This document shows, piece by piece, positions 27,801 to 36,830 of a DNA stretch of 64,000 nucleotides. This DNA is from Vanilla planifolia (Eukaryota > Streptophyta > Magnoliopsida > Asparagales > Orchidaceae), in assembly GCA_023846275.1 (NCBI GenBank), contig CM043870.1, positions 13,525,527 through 13,589,526 on the forward strand, given 5' to 3'. How positions within the stretch are numbered: the stretch's first letter is position 1; the number at the start of each line of letters is the position of its first letter. The position numbers and the translations under genes are program-made. The notes under the pieces are model-generated. The model saw only the letters and a list, made by a program, of their open reading frames with translations, was not told the DNA's origin and did no database searches.

Positions 27801-30800
27801 ATTAATAAACAATTATTAAAAATGAAATGAGATATTTTTATACTATATAATATAACAAAATAAAGAACTCTTAAATGTTAAATCAAAGAAAAAAATTGTA
27901 CAAATGTTATAATTCTACAAAAACATTGTATTCTAACATACTAATCGAATTATCAAAAAATGTCATAAAATGTTCAAAAAGTCTTAAACAATAAAATAAT
28001 AAAAAATCTAAATGAATATTTAATTGAACATACGTAATCGTGATAAGACTATCAACGATTGCATTGTCTTTATTAGATGTCATTTGAAACTATTACAAAC
28101 TAACAAAGTTAAAAAGCATAATTGATAATACTTTTTTAATATTAAGTAGATATATATTAAACCACGAATGAGGTAAAGTTAAGTAAGTCAATATTAAAAA
28201 AATAAACCAAAAAATAGATGAAATGAGACATATTTTATGGAAAGTTACATTTGAGATAATAAAGAGATCGTGTGTAACATCCTTGATCATCAAATCTGGT
28301 TTAATTTAATGTCTTATAAAGAGCACAAAAATTTTCAAAAATAATATATTCAAAAATATTAAAATGGGTTTTTTGATAGAGAACATAAAGAGAAATCAAA
28401 TTAAATGTTATTTGACATGAATGAACCTCATTTGGAATACTGTGAATATGCAAACAAATTATAAATCAATAATAATAAATAATTATTTTAATACTAAGTA
28501 AATAAATATTAAAGCAAAAAGTTTACAACCTGAAGCAATGTAATACCTCAAAATCAAAGTGATGTAATTGTGGCATGAGAGTACATGTAGAGTTACATTA
28601 TAATATAGAAATATTAAAGCAAAAAATCTAAAAAAATGACCAAGTATACAAGAAGGTTGCCTTAAAATTTATTGTGGAGACGGATTGCAACATTCTTGAT
28701 AGCATAGTTAGGTATGAATAAAAATGCATCATTAAAAATGTAAAAAAAACATTGGAAAATAAAGTATTTAAAACATTAAAATACAACTTTAATTGTAAAG
28801 AGCTCATCAAGATCAGTCTAGAGATGTTTGTTTCATTCCCATCAAATCTCGTTTGGAATTTTTGGGAACTACCAAAGCAAAAAATAAAAAATAATAATAA
28901 ATTATTAGTTTATAATTAATTAAAGATATAGTAAATCTAAAAGAAAAAACATTGAATAATTATAATACAACCAAATCAATGCTATTTAAATGACAAATAA
29001 TAATATAAGAAAATCAAAGTGAAAACCTTATAGAAATGGTATAAATTTCATGAGATTATTAAATTTAAAGATAGTTTTATTTTGGTAAAATATTCAATAT
29101 AAATTAAATTACATCAAGCCTAGCATATCTTAATTAGAAAATAACAAAATTATTAAAAATTAAAAAAACTAAATTATTATTTTTATATTATTATTAAAGG
29201 GAAAAGATCTAATACAATCAAGTTGAGGTGATGTGAAGGTCACATTAAAGTAGATCTATCATTATGCAACAATATAACCAGATCAAAATAAAAGTTATGA
29301 AGAAATAAGATAAATTATTAAAGATATTTGTTTTTGAAGATACTAAGAACATCAAATATATAATCCTCAATCTTCATGCCAGATTTGATGAAAACATATC
29401 CTATAAAGCATTCAAAACTTATTAAAAATATAACATGTAAAAAAATAAAAATGAATACTTACTTGGATAGAGCTCATCTGGAAGAGGGAAATGATTTTTT
29501 TTTTACCTTGATTAAACCATGTATAAAATAGCTACTAATCACTTAAGGAAGTAAACTCTAACATTAATAAATTATGGTTTTTATCTTAAGTAAAGTGCAT
29601 TAAAGTTGAATGAGATAAATTGAAGCTAAATCGATATAATATAAAGTAAAAGTAAAGAAGTATCATTTTAATATAAATAAATATATGTTGAAAGTAAATA
29701 GATATAATTTGTTGCAATTTAATTTATCAAAATAAAAAAATGTAAAAATTGCACTAAAAAAGATATAGAGTTATATAGTAATATAACCAATTAAACTAAA
29801 CTTTTTTTAGAAATGATATAAACTAGGCAAGAGTGATGTATTCAAAGATAATAAGAAGATTGAGTATAGCATCCTTGATCATTAAATAATTTAAGAATCA
29901 AAATGTCTAATAGAGTGTGCAAAAACCATAGAAATGGTTTTAAGAAAAATTAAAAAAAATAAACATTTAATTAGAGCCAGTAAAGAGGAGTCCTCATTTT
30001 AAATTATAACAAATTATTTGAGGAATAAGTATCAAAATAATAATTTTTAATATTAAGAAAATTTATAATAAAATTGAAGCAATATAAATTGAAAGAAAAT
30101 AGCACAACTTTCTAAAAGAAAAAAATTAAATGAATGATATCAGCCATATGGGATAGTTACATTCCAAGAATTTAGGAACAATATGTCTAACATTCTCATA
30201 AAATTTGGAAAAACCCAATAATCTTCAATCTTAAAATTGAAAAAAAATGAATATTTAATTTGATAAAGATTGATAGGATGTGTATAATGACTTTTATTTC
30301 TTCTCAATTCAACTTCACTTTAGAAGTACTATAAAATGCAAAAAAAAATTATAATAAAATATTACTTAATATTAAAGAAATATGTACCAAAGTTTAAATG
30401 TAATAAATGGAAGAAATATAGTAAAACCATATAAAAATGTTATATAATGACTTATGATTAGATTAAGAGTAACGTAACAAAACAATGAAATCAACACAAA
30501 AATTGAATAAATGAGACAAATTATACGAGAAAGTTGGTTTCCACTATACTAAAGAGATTAGATGTGACATCAAAATCATCAAATTAGTAAAAATAAAAAT
30601 ATCTACTAAAGCATGCTAAAAACCTTTAAAATAAGGTGTTTTAAATCTCAAAAAATGAATATTTAAGTTGACAAAAGTCATTTAGGCTAGTCTAGATAAC
30701 TTCTTTTTATCTCGATGGAAGTTCAATTGGAAAAACTAAAAGTTTTTGAACAAATAAGCATAAATAATCATAATTTATTTATTTTAGATTAAATAAATAT

Positions 30801-31014
30801 ATATTGACTTGAAGAAAGGTAATGTAACCAAATAAAAGTAATATAAAGGACACATGAGTGGAGATTTAGTGTTACATAGTTATATAATAAAATAAAAGAA
30901 AAAACTTTGTAGAAAACTATAAATTATATAAAAAAATTTTAATCCAAGATATTCAGGAGTTCCAAGGTAATTTTGTCAAATATAAAATATTTTAAGAATT
31001 AAATTGTATCAAAA

Positions 31015-32612
31015 GGAAAACTTAATTTGATGATCAAGGTTGTTACTCTCAATGTTTTTTGCATCATGGAATGATACTTTTCCATTAAAGTTCTATTTTC
31101 CTTAAATATTTAAATTTAATTTTATTGTATTACTTATGTGACTAAAAATCTTTTCCCTTCTGATCTTTACATTGCTTTGATTTTGTTATGTTACATTATT
31201 TTAGTTTATCAAATTCCAAATTTTATATATGTTTGCTTAATACTGAAATAATAACTTATTATTATTTATAGATATTTACTTTGTTTATTGGTTGTAAATC
31301 AAAACAATGACTAATGGAGAAATAGCCAATGCCATTAAATTTCTCTCAACAGGCTCTAGCGAAATAAATATTCATTATTCTTTTCTTAAATATTTAATTT
31401 TATATAATTCGATCATGCTTTACAATGCATTTTGATTCATATAGAATTTCATGCCCAAGGATGTTCTTACGTATAATGGAATGCAACATTTTTGTACAAT
31501 TTATTTCATTTTTTCTAGGGTTTTGCTCTAATTTTGTTATGCCAGTCTGTAACTCTAAATCTCCTCTCATTTGACCTGTAGATTGTCTTTATTTTTTATG
31601 TTATGTCAATTAAGTTCATCTCATTTATATTTGGATATATACTTACTTATTATTAAAATATTTATTTATAATAATTTGTGCTTACTTTCCTTTGTAATTT
31701 TTAAAAATTCTTAATGAGATATGACAAAGAAAAAATATTATTAGACTCCTCTTAAAAAGGCTTATTCAACTACTTTATCACTGTATAGCTTTTAATATGT
31801 TTTAACTTTGATATAATGGAACATAACGTTTCTATAAATATTTATGTAATTTCTTTAAAATGTTTTACTATTATTTCATTATATTGCTCTGAAACTCTAA
31901 ACTCCAATTGTGTAATATTTTTTAAAAATATTTACTCAACTACTTGATCATTACTATAATTTTTAATATTTTGCTTTTAATTTTGATATATTGGAACATA
32001 ACTTTTCTATACAAGTATATGTCCATTCTTTAAATTTTTTGCTATAAATTTTATACTTTACTATGAATCTCTAAATCTCCACTCGTGTGATCTTTATATT
32101 ATTTTTATTCAATTAAACTACATTTTTTGAATTACTCTAATTTTAATTTTAATATGTATATATATATATAATTTTTATTAAAATAAACTTTTATTAGTTT
32201 TTCAGCATATTTACATGGGTAAATCAAAGTTTTCAAAATGAGGCCTCATAGAAATGAAACAAAATTCATTGGACTTGTAATTATGAGATCTATCCAACTA
32301 AATGTTAATTTTTAAATTCTTTAAATTTTAAAATATTTAAATTCTATGGTTTCTATCATACTTTACAAAATCTTTTTGTTAGTACTTGATTTGATGATCC
32401 ATAATTTTACATTTAAACTCTTTCGTACCTTGTAATGCCATTTTTTTGTATAGTTTATCTTATTTTATAAATTGTTTTCTTTTCATTGATTTTGTTATAT
32501 AACAATGTTACCCTAATTCTTCATGCATTTGACGTTCAGATTTCTTCAAATGTGATACATTATAGTGCTTCAATTTATATCACTACAACTCTAAAAATAA
32601 TTTAGTTAGTAT
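31015..32612 (-). repeat. ~410-bp repeat array, minus orientation, left of the transposon complex
   Basis: About four units in reverse orientation. Landmarks are 'taatttgatgatcaaggttg' at 31022, 'ggaatgcaacatttttgtac' near 31480, 'aaatctcctctcatttgacc' near 31557, 'aaatctccactcgtgtgatc' near 32072 and 'gagatctatccaactaaatg' near 32285. The last unit stops near 32612 in its 'ttactt-aatatt' section. The missing remainder of that unit resumes at about 36831 beyond the transposon complex. Confidence 0.85.
32153..32171. repeat. (TA)n microsatellite
   Basis: A TA run in the minus-orientation array at the same unit phase as the other TA tracts (reverse complement of the 'aaatatatattaaagc' section). 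Confidence 0.8.
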
Positions 32613-32639
32613 TGAAACTTTGAAAAAGAGAAACTTTTT

Positions 32640-33480
32640 ATTTTAAAAGAAATGATGAACTAGACCCTTCAAAAGCCATTACCATAATTTTTCAACCCAC
32701 TCATACTCACACTTCGTCTACCCCATCTACCATAGTTTCTTGACCTCCAAATATGCATTCACTTCTTCACACCCTTCTTCAAACCAATTCACCTAATCTA
32801 AAATCACCTATTTTAAGTGTCATAAAAAGAGACATATAGCTACTAACTATCCAAAGAAATCTATGGTTATGAATCTAAAATATTTTAATAAAAAAAAGAG
32901 TTAAAATAAGAAGAAAACATAATATTTAATAAGAAAATTGAGCAAAAATTAGGTAATATAAAAAATTCCATGATTAGGTGCACCCTTATAACCCCATAAT
33001 TACATGATGATTATAGTGCACCTATCTTTAGCACCAACATGAAAATTAAGAAACAATCCTATAGAATGATCATAAATAATGATAGTTGTATTAATACAAT
33101 ATCTCCTGAAACTTCTAAGCAAATAAGAGCTTTTTATTAAAACAATCAAATTTTTACTCTATGTCATAGCTAGATAAAATTTCTATATCTATTAAGCAAC
33201 AAAGTTATGTAATCTTGAAATTGAGTAGGTATAATAATGATGTTTTTATGTGATGTCATACCTATGCAAGTTGGTCATTTTATCCTTGAAAGACAATGAC
33301 TTTTTGATAAGGATATGACATTAAATAGTAAGACTAATACGTGTTTTTTAATTTACGAGGGAAAAATTATTACATTACACCCTACCCCACCTAATGAAAA
33401 ACCTTAATCATTTAAACCTAACAAATCTATAAAAAAATTTTAAGCTCATAGATAAAAAAAAGAAAAGACAAAGAATTTAA
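32640..33480 (+). pseudogene. Ty3/gypsy gag C-terminus, zinc knuckle and protease relic (left arm)
   Basis: This fragment encoded the end of the capsid protein and the aspartic protease of an LTR retrotransposon. At 32809-32850 the frame reads YFKCHKKRHIATNY, which keeps the exact spacing of a CX2CX4HX4C nucleic-acid-binding knuckle, but the first and last cysteines are tyrosine (TAT for TGT). Downstream, 33060-33110 resembles the protease active-site neighbourhood ('NNDSCIN' where plant elements have a DGGSC-type motif). From 33249 the frame reads CDVIPMQVGHFILERQ followed by a stop where the family normally has tryptophan; this is the hallmark C-terminal protease segment of plant Ty3/gypsy elements. 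Frameshifts (one extra T near 33245) and several stops make it non-functional. Sequence after about 33480 jumps to integrase, so reverse transcriptase and RNase H have been deleted. Confidence 0.8.
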
Positions 33481-33559
33481 AATTGATCATATTTTCCTAA
33501 GTTAAGAAGACTCTTGATCAATGAGACTTAGTTTGATTTCTTATAATTAAAGAGTTAAA

Positions 33560-33842
33560 CCCCACCTTATCAGACTTACAACTTATTATACAAGCTTATG
33601 GTAATAAGCCAATATATCTTATTGATTTTATTCTCTTATTAACAGACTTAAACTTTTGTCTCAGCTCATATCTCTTTATTATCTAAAAGTATATCAAAAA
33701 AAATTAATCTAAGTAACAAAAGATACAATAAACTAACATATGCTCAAAGAATGGTTTGAAAATTTTATGAAAGAGACTATGTTATAATCAAAGTTATGTT
33801 AAAATAATTCTCTCTTATATTTCTTAAAGTCAAGCTTTACAC
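33560..33842 (+). pseudogene. Ty3/gypsy integrase C-terminal relic (left arm)
   Basis: The frame near 33592-33650 reads YGNKPIYLIDFILLLTDLNF, corresponding to the 'VYGxxP...DLxPLP' stretch after the integrase core. From 33721 it reads RYNKLTYAQRMV, a stop, then KFYERDYVIIKV, matching the conserved C-terminal 'YK..AD..RR...F..GD.VMV' region of Ty3/gypsy integrases. It ends at the palindrome centre near 33841, where the opposite-strand copy begins. Multiple stops mean that it makes no protein. The same motif appears on the minus strand at 33866-33961, so the identification rests on two independent copies. Confidence 0.75.
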
Positions 33843-33852
33843 ACTTGTAATT
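33829..33852. other. Symmetry centre of the inverted gypsy pair
   Basis: Homologous codons of the two arms lie at positions whose sums are constant (33721 with 33961), placing the centre near 33841 with essentially no spacer. A perfect AAGCTT palindrome at 33832-33837 lies in the join. Confidence 0.65.
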
Positions 33853-34302
33853 TCTTGTAAGTTTTAGAAAGAAACTATTTGGACCTAATTCTAATTATAA
33901 TATTATCTCTTTTATGAAATTTTTTAACCTTTCTTTAAGCAGCTATTAGTTTCTTATATCTTTTATTACTTAAATTAATATTTTTAAATATTATTTTATG
34001 TAACAAAGAGATATAAGCATAAAAAAAATAGCAGAAATAGAAGTTTGAAAGTTTATTAGTAAAGAAATAAGATCATTATTAGACTTTCGTTTATTATCAT
34101 ATAAAATTTTGAAGGGACTTAACTATGATTTATGAAATTACTATATACAAATTCAATTTATGATAGTACTTGATCCCAAAGTTTAGGTTGGTCCCCAATC
34201 AAGCTATAAAGAAGACATCCTAGACTATGATTTATTACTTTTATTTGTCAATCCATTTTTAGATAGTAGGCTGAATAAAATTTTAAATTGATTCTCAGTA
34301 AG
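33839..34302 (-). pseudogene. Ty3/gypsy integrase core and C-terminus relic (right arm, part downstream of the LTR)
   Basis: Read on the minus strand this is the C-terminal part of the integrase catalytic core. The segment 34199-34161 reads IGDQPKLWDQVLS, followed by a stop and IEFVYSNFINHS, the diagnostic 'GDxPKxWDxxLxxxEFxYN' block of plant Ty3/gypsy integrases. Further on, 33961-33866 reads RYKKLIAA, a stop, then RKVKKFHKRDNIIIRIRSK, the integrase C-terminal domain. Stops replace tryptophan and glutamine codons at several points, so the copy is dead. The reading phase continues across the solo LTR into 35395-35455, showing that the LTR entered an already present integrase relic. Confidence 0.8.
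34298..34302. repeat. Target-site duplication of the solo LTR, left copy
   Basis: The sequence gtaag directly precedes TGATG at 34303 and is repeated directly after CATCA at 35395-35399. A 5-bp duplication is the usual length for Ty3/gypsy integration. The identity around the ends extends further (tcagtaagtg on both sides) because the LTR ends begin with TG and finish with TCA. Confidence 0.85.
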
Positions 34303-34884
34303 TGATGTAGGACTAGACGAAATTTGCTTAGTTAGAAAATTTGTGACTGATGCACAACAAAGAGCAAGGCCGTCTCCCTAAGGGACACACACCTAGATAC
34401 GATGAGGGTTGAACGCAAAAGGCACCAACCAATGAATCCTAACTAAACTTAGGATCGATAGCGGCTAAGAAGTCGCTAAATCGATTACGGCTACACACTT
34501 TCAAACACACAGAAATGGGGAGTACTTAGATTGGTTAAGTACCAGTTGAACTTAAAATATAATTTGTAGTAAAAGTTGCACTTCGCAGAATGAAAATATA
34601 TTGAAGACAAATTAATAATCTAGGAATGGAAATTACTCGTAAAAAGGAAGACGAGGAAAAACAAAAGTTTCAACTTGGAGATGGTTGAGCGGTGAAGGAA
34701 GATGATAGACTGGAGTGGCGTCTCACCACTTGGACCTCGCGTCCCTCCTCCCAGTATCAGAGCTTTGATGAGTCAGCACGCCAAAGACACTCAGAGCACT
34801 CACGAACTCAGAATGGAAGCAAAGAACACTCAAAAGCTTGCATTAACTATTCAATATCTCTCCTACAACAGAAGAGGACTCCCC

Positions 34885-34892
34885 CTTACATA
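34885..34892 (-). promoter_or_regulatory. Possible TATA-like core promoter word of the solo LTR
   Basis: On the minus strand the sequence reads tatgtaag followed by a G run, a one-base departure from a TATATAAG box. Its position after the GC-rich upstream part fits the U3/R border of an LTR read on the minus strand. This is inferred from position and base content only. Confidence 0.35.
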
Positions 34893-35060
34893 GGAATCCA
34901 TAAGGGTACAAAAGACATTTTGACTCATAACATGGGAATACTAAAAGACACATGGGTAAACTAAAAGTCACCTAAAAATTACAAACAAACTCCTAAAAAT
35001 CTGAGAAAAATAATGAAAATTAAGTTCATTCATCCTAATTTCGGATGACTGGAGGTGCGG

Positions 35061-35083
35061 CGACGACGGCGGCGGCGGCGGTG
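35061..35083. repeat. CGA/GGC trinucleotide run in the LTR
   Basis: A short run of cgacgac followed by about four ggc units, at the head of the GC-rich block of the solo LTR. It has no coding role. Confidence 0.8.
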
Positions 35084-35090
35084 GGGGTCG

Positions 35091-35160
35091 GTGCTGGCTG
35101 GCGCGGGTCGGCGCGGGTTGGTGTGGGTCGGTGCTGGCTGGCGTGGGTCGGCGCGGGTCG
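35091..35160. repeat. 10-bp minisatellite in the LTR
   Basis: Seven consecutive decamers of the types gtgctggctg, gcgcgggtcg, gcgcgggttg, gtgtgggtcg and gcgtgggtcg. The series gtgctggctg-gcgYgggtcg-gcgcgggtYg recurs after 40 bp, so there is a higher-order period. It lies in the presumed U3 part of the solo LTR, where tandem repeats of this kind are common. It retains many CpG sites. Confidence 0.9.
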
Positions 35161-35324
35161 CAGGTCGCGGGTCATCAGGTGGGTAGCTTGGGTAGGCGCC
35201 TGGCTGGACTCATGCACAGCGGTTCGGGCACGAGCGGTTCGAAACGGCGGCGGGCGGTTCACTGTAGCGGCGGAGGTTGCGGCGGAGGCGGCAGTCGGTG
35301 GCAGGAATAGTGATTTTGGCCTTG

Positions 35325-35338
35325 TTTTTTTTTTTTTT
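35325..35338. repeat. Poly(T) run of 14 bases in the LTR
   Basis: A homopolymer near the right end of the solo LTR (A run when read on the presumed sense strand). It is not a poly(A) tail, because LTR sequence continues for more than 50 bp beyond it to CATCA. Confidence 0.8.
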
Positions 35339-35394
35339 CTCAAGACCAGGTCCTTGGACGTCGAAAGTCCTTCTCGAACATGATGTCCTCATCA

Positions 35395-35399
35395 GTAAG
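35395..35399. repeat. Target-site duplication of the solo LTR, right copy
   Basis: gtaag directly after the LTR end CATCA; identical to 34298-34302. Confidence 0.85.
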
Positions 35400-35455
35400 T
35401 GTCATAAGATCTTCTAAATATAACTAATAAATTTTATTTCTTAGTCAAATACTAT
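35395..35455 (-). pseudogene. Integrase core relic, part upstream of the LTR (right arm)
   Basis: On the minus strand the frame reads FD, a stop, EIKFISYI, a stop, KIL, a stop, then H up to the duplicated site, matching the 'SDRDxKFxSxFWxxLW' segment of the Ty3/gypsy integrase core. Both tryptophan positions are stops. The frame is the same one that continues at 34302-34161, so the LTR split this segment. Upstream, near 35456, the sequence joins directly to gag/early protease; the rest of protease, reverse transcriptase, RNase H and the start of integrase are deleted. Confidence 0.7.
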
Positions 35456-36620
35456 GATCATCTTACATATTTATTTCTAAATTTTTATGTTAATGCTAAA
35501 GATGTTGGTATACCTTTAATCATCTTACTATTGTGAGATTATAAGGATACACCTAACCACTAAAACTATAAAAATTTTCATATTTTTTTAATTCTTACTC
35601 AGTTTCCTCATTTGACATATATTTTCTTCTTTCCTTTTTTTATAGTACTTAAAATAAATGACTATAGATTAAGTGGGTTGGCTTGAAGAAGGGTGTGAAG
35701 AAGTGGATAGTAATGTGAGAGATTTAGAAAATATTTTAGAGAGTGTAGAAGAAGTGTAAGTATAAGTGGGTTAAGAAATAGTGTTGTGAACCTTTGTAAG
35801 GTCTAGCTTTTTATTTCTCTTAAAATAGAAAGTTCTACTTTTTTGTATTTTTAGTTATGTGATGAGTTTTCTCTAAAGTAGCAATATTTTTCAATTTAAT
35901 CTCAACATGTATGTATTCCTTTAAACCTATCATAAAATGGGAGAGCATTACATGCTTAAGTTTATCTATATTGTATCTAAGTTTATAATTCTCAAACTTG
36001 TTAATGTGTTTTTTAATAGATCTATTATATTAAAAAAAATCTTTACCATTTATCTAACAATTTAGAACTATAGGTTATTGGAACAAACCTATTATATAAT
36101 ATATCTTTAAGGTTTCTTCAAGTTTGAGATACCTCTTCATTATTATTAATATATTATCATTCAAATATTCTAAGGGACCTATGTACAATACTGATGAGTT
36201 TAGTCTTATTAAATCGATATTTTTTTCACCCACTTATTTGGTACCAATCAAAGTAATCATCAATATTAGTTTATTAATTAATGTAATCTTTAGGATCATA
36301 ATTATCATCAAAAGTGGAGACATTCAGTTGCACATTAAAGATATGCTCTCCACCTCGATAACTCTTAGGTCTTTCTTTCTCATTTGACATATCTAGATTA
36401 TCATTTTGGTTTAACACATTAGAAGGTTCATTTTTTTTTCTATGGTTATGATTTCTCCAATGGATATCTTGATTAGATTCATTTGACAGATTATCATATC
36501 TTTTATGGTTCCTACGTCTCTTAGGATTTTTTTTCTTCTAAATTATTGGGTGTGACACTTCTTCTCTTATTATCTATTTTTTTTCTAGGATTTGATTCAT
36601 ATTATTATTTTAAAAAGATT
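35456..36620 (-). pseudogene. Ty3/gypsy gag relic with degraded zinc knuckle (right arm)
   Basis: This is the capsid gene of the retrotransposon, read on the minus strand. From 36522 to 36277 one frame stays open for 82 codons. It starts with a basic, Arg/His/Asn-rich stretch (KRRRNHKRYDN) and reaches FDDNYDPKDYIN (36312-36277), the 'F.G..DP..YL.W' start of the retrotransposon gag domain, before a stop in place of the usual Trp. WYQIS follows near 36240. At 36105-36046 the frame reads DILYNRFVPITYSSKLLDKW, the conserved 'F.P..Y' segment of the same domain. Later codons carry many stops. The knuckle near 35656-35615 is worse preserved than in the left arm (YFKYYKKRK). The region 35660-35860 is a clear inverted match to 32615-32810. 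Confidence 0.8.
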
Positions 36621-36830
36621 TATCTAACCTTTTGGGTGAATTGGGTTTTTAATTAAGATATTTCTAGCATGAGGTCTTGGTTTAAATTTTATCTTAGGTT
36701 TTGAATTGATTCTTAAGTTTAATTTTTTATTTAATAAGATATATCAGCCCTTGTAGTCATATAAAGATTTAACATATAGGGAGATATCAAAGAAAAAAGC
36801 AAAGTAGGATATCTTCTTCTTTTTTTGCTG
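36621..36830 (-). mobile_element. Upstream end of the right gypsy arm
   Basis: AT-rich sequence between the recognisable gag start and the point where satellite words resume near 36831. It probably holds the remaining N-terminal gag or leader of the retrotransposon, but no motif proves this and no LTR is visible here. Confidence 0.4.

Larger units (their letters stand above)
19546..30975 (+). repeat. Degenerate ~410-bp tandem repeat array, plus orientation (middle segment)
   Basis: Roughly 28 head-to-tail units with the same word order as at 7-17 kb. Well-preserved landmarks are 'tttcatctcgatttgacctc' near 20392, 'aggtcacctgagaggagaa' near 21010, 'gtgatgtaaatttcacaaga' near 21750, 'gaataaaagaatttag' near 21910, 'accaaaccaaagtgatgtaa' near 23738, 'aataataaattattattttt' near 24831, 'gaggagatttagagttacat' near 27464 and 'aaaggacacatgagtggag' near 30845. 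Several units are shortened or disrupted (25150-25560, 26200-26400, 29640-29720). Short minus-strand ORFs of 60-67 codons recur because the reverse strand of the unit happens to lack stops in one phase; they share no conserved start, length or protein. Confidence 0.9.
34303..35394 (-). mobile_element. Solo LTR of a Ty3/gypsy-type retrotransposon, 1,092 bp
   Basis: The element begins TGATGTAGGAC and ends GATGTCCTCATCA, so it has the TG...CA ends of an LTR with the extended TGATG/CATCA inverted terminus. It is flanked by the 5-bp duplication gtaag. No internal domain, primer-binding site or second LTR is present, which is the product expected from unequal recombination between two LTRs. Composition differs sharply from its surroundings: 35044-35300 is GC- and CpG-rich. 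Orientation is inferred as minus because, read that way, the termini are TGATGAGGACATC...CTACATCA with the GC-rich part upstream of a TATA-like word (34885-34892). Frames inside it (34692-34964 plus, 35045-35383 plus, 35035-35343 minus) are chance ORFs in LTR sequence, not genes. Confidence 0.85.
32613..36830. mobile_element. Nested, inverted Ty3/gypsy relic complex inside one repeat unit
   Basis: The satellite words stop near 32612 and resume near 36831 at almost the next position of the same unit, so this is an insertion into one unit. The complex has two arms from the same Ty3/gypsy family in inverted orientation. They meet at about 33841, where the sequence 'gtcaagctttac' is nearly self-complementary. 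The left arm (plus) spans 32613-33842. The right arm (minus) runs from about 36830 down to 33839 and is interrupted by a solo LTR at 34303-35394. Matching pairs were checked by reading codons: the zinc-knuckle region at 32809 (plus) against 35656 (minus), and the integrase tail at 33721 (plus) against 33961 (minus). Between these two marks the left arm keeps about 314 bp more than the right arm once the LTR is discounted. Only the right arm keeps the N-terminal half of gag. Reverse transcriptase and RNase H are absent from both arms. Confidence 0.8.

Noticed and set aside
35325-35338. Poly(A) tail of a LINE, SINE or processed pseudogene
   Set aside because: The run is internal to the LTR and no target duplication borders it.
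34692-35392. Overlapping ORFs of 60-112 codons in the GC-rich block
   Set aside because: They lie wholly inside the solo LTR, overlap on both strands, and their Gly/Ala/Arg/Pro-rich translations follow from the GGC run and the 10-bp minisatellite. No domain is seen.
34303-35394. DNA transposon with a 9-10 bp target duplication (tcagtaagtg on both sides)
   Set aside because: The longer identity is explained by the LTR ends beginning TG and finishing TCA next to a 5-bp duplication. Terminal inverted repeats beyond TGATG are poor, while TG...CA ends and LTR-like internal structure fit a solo LTR.
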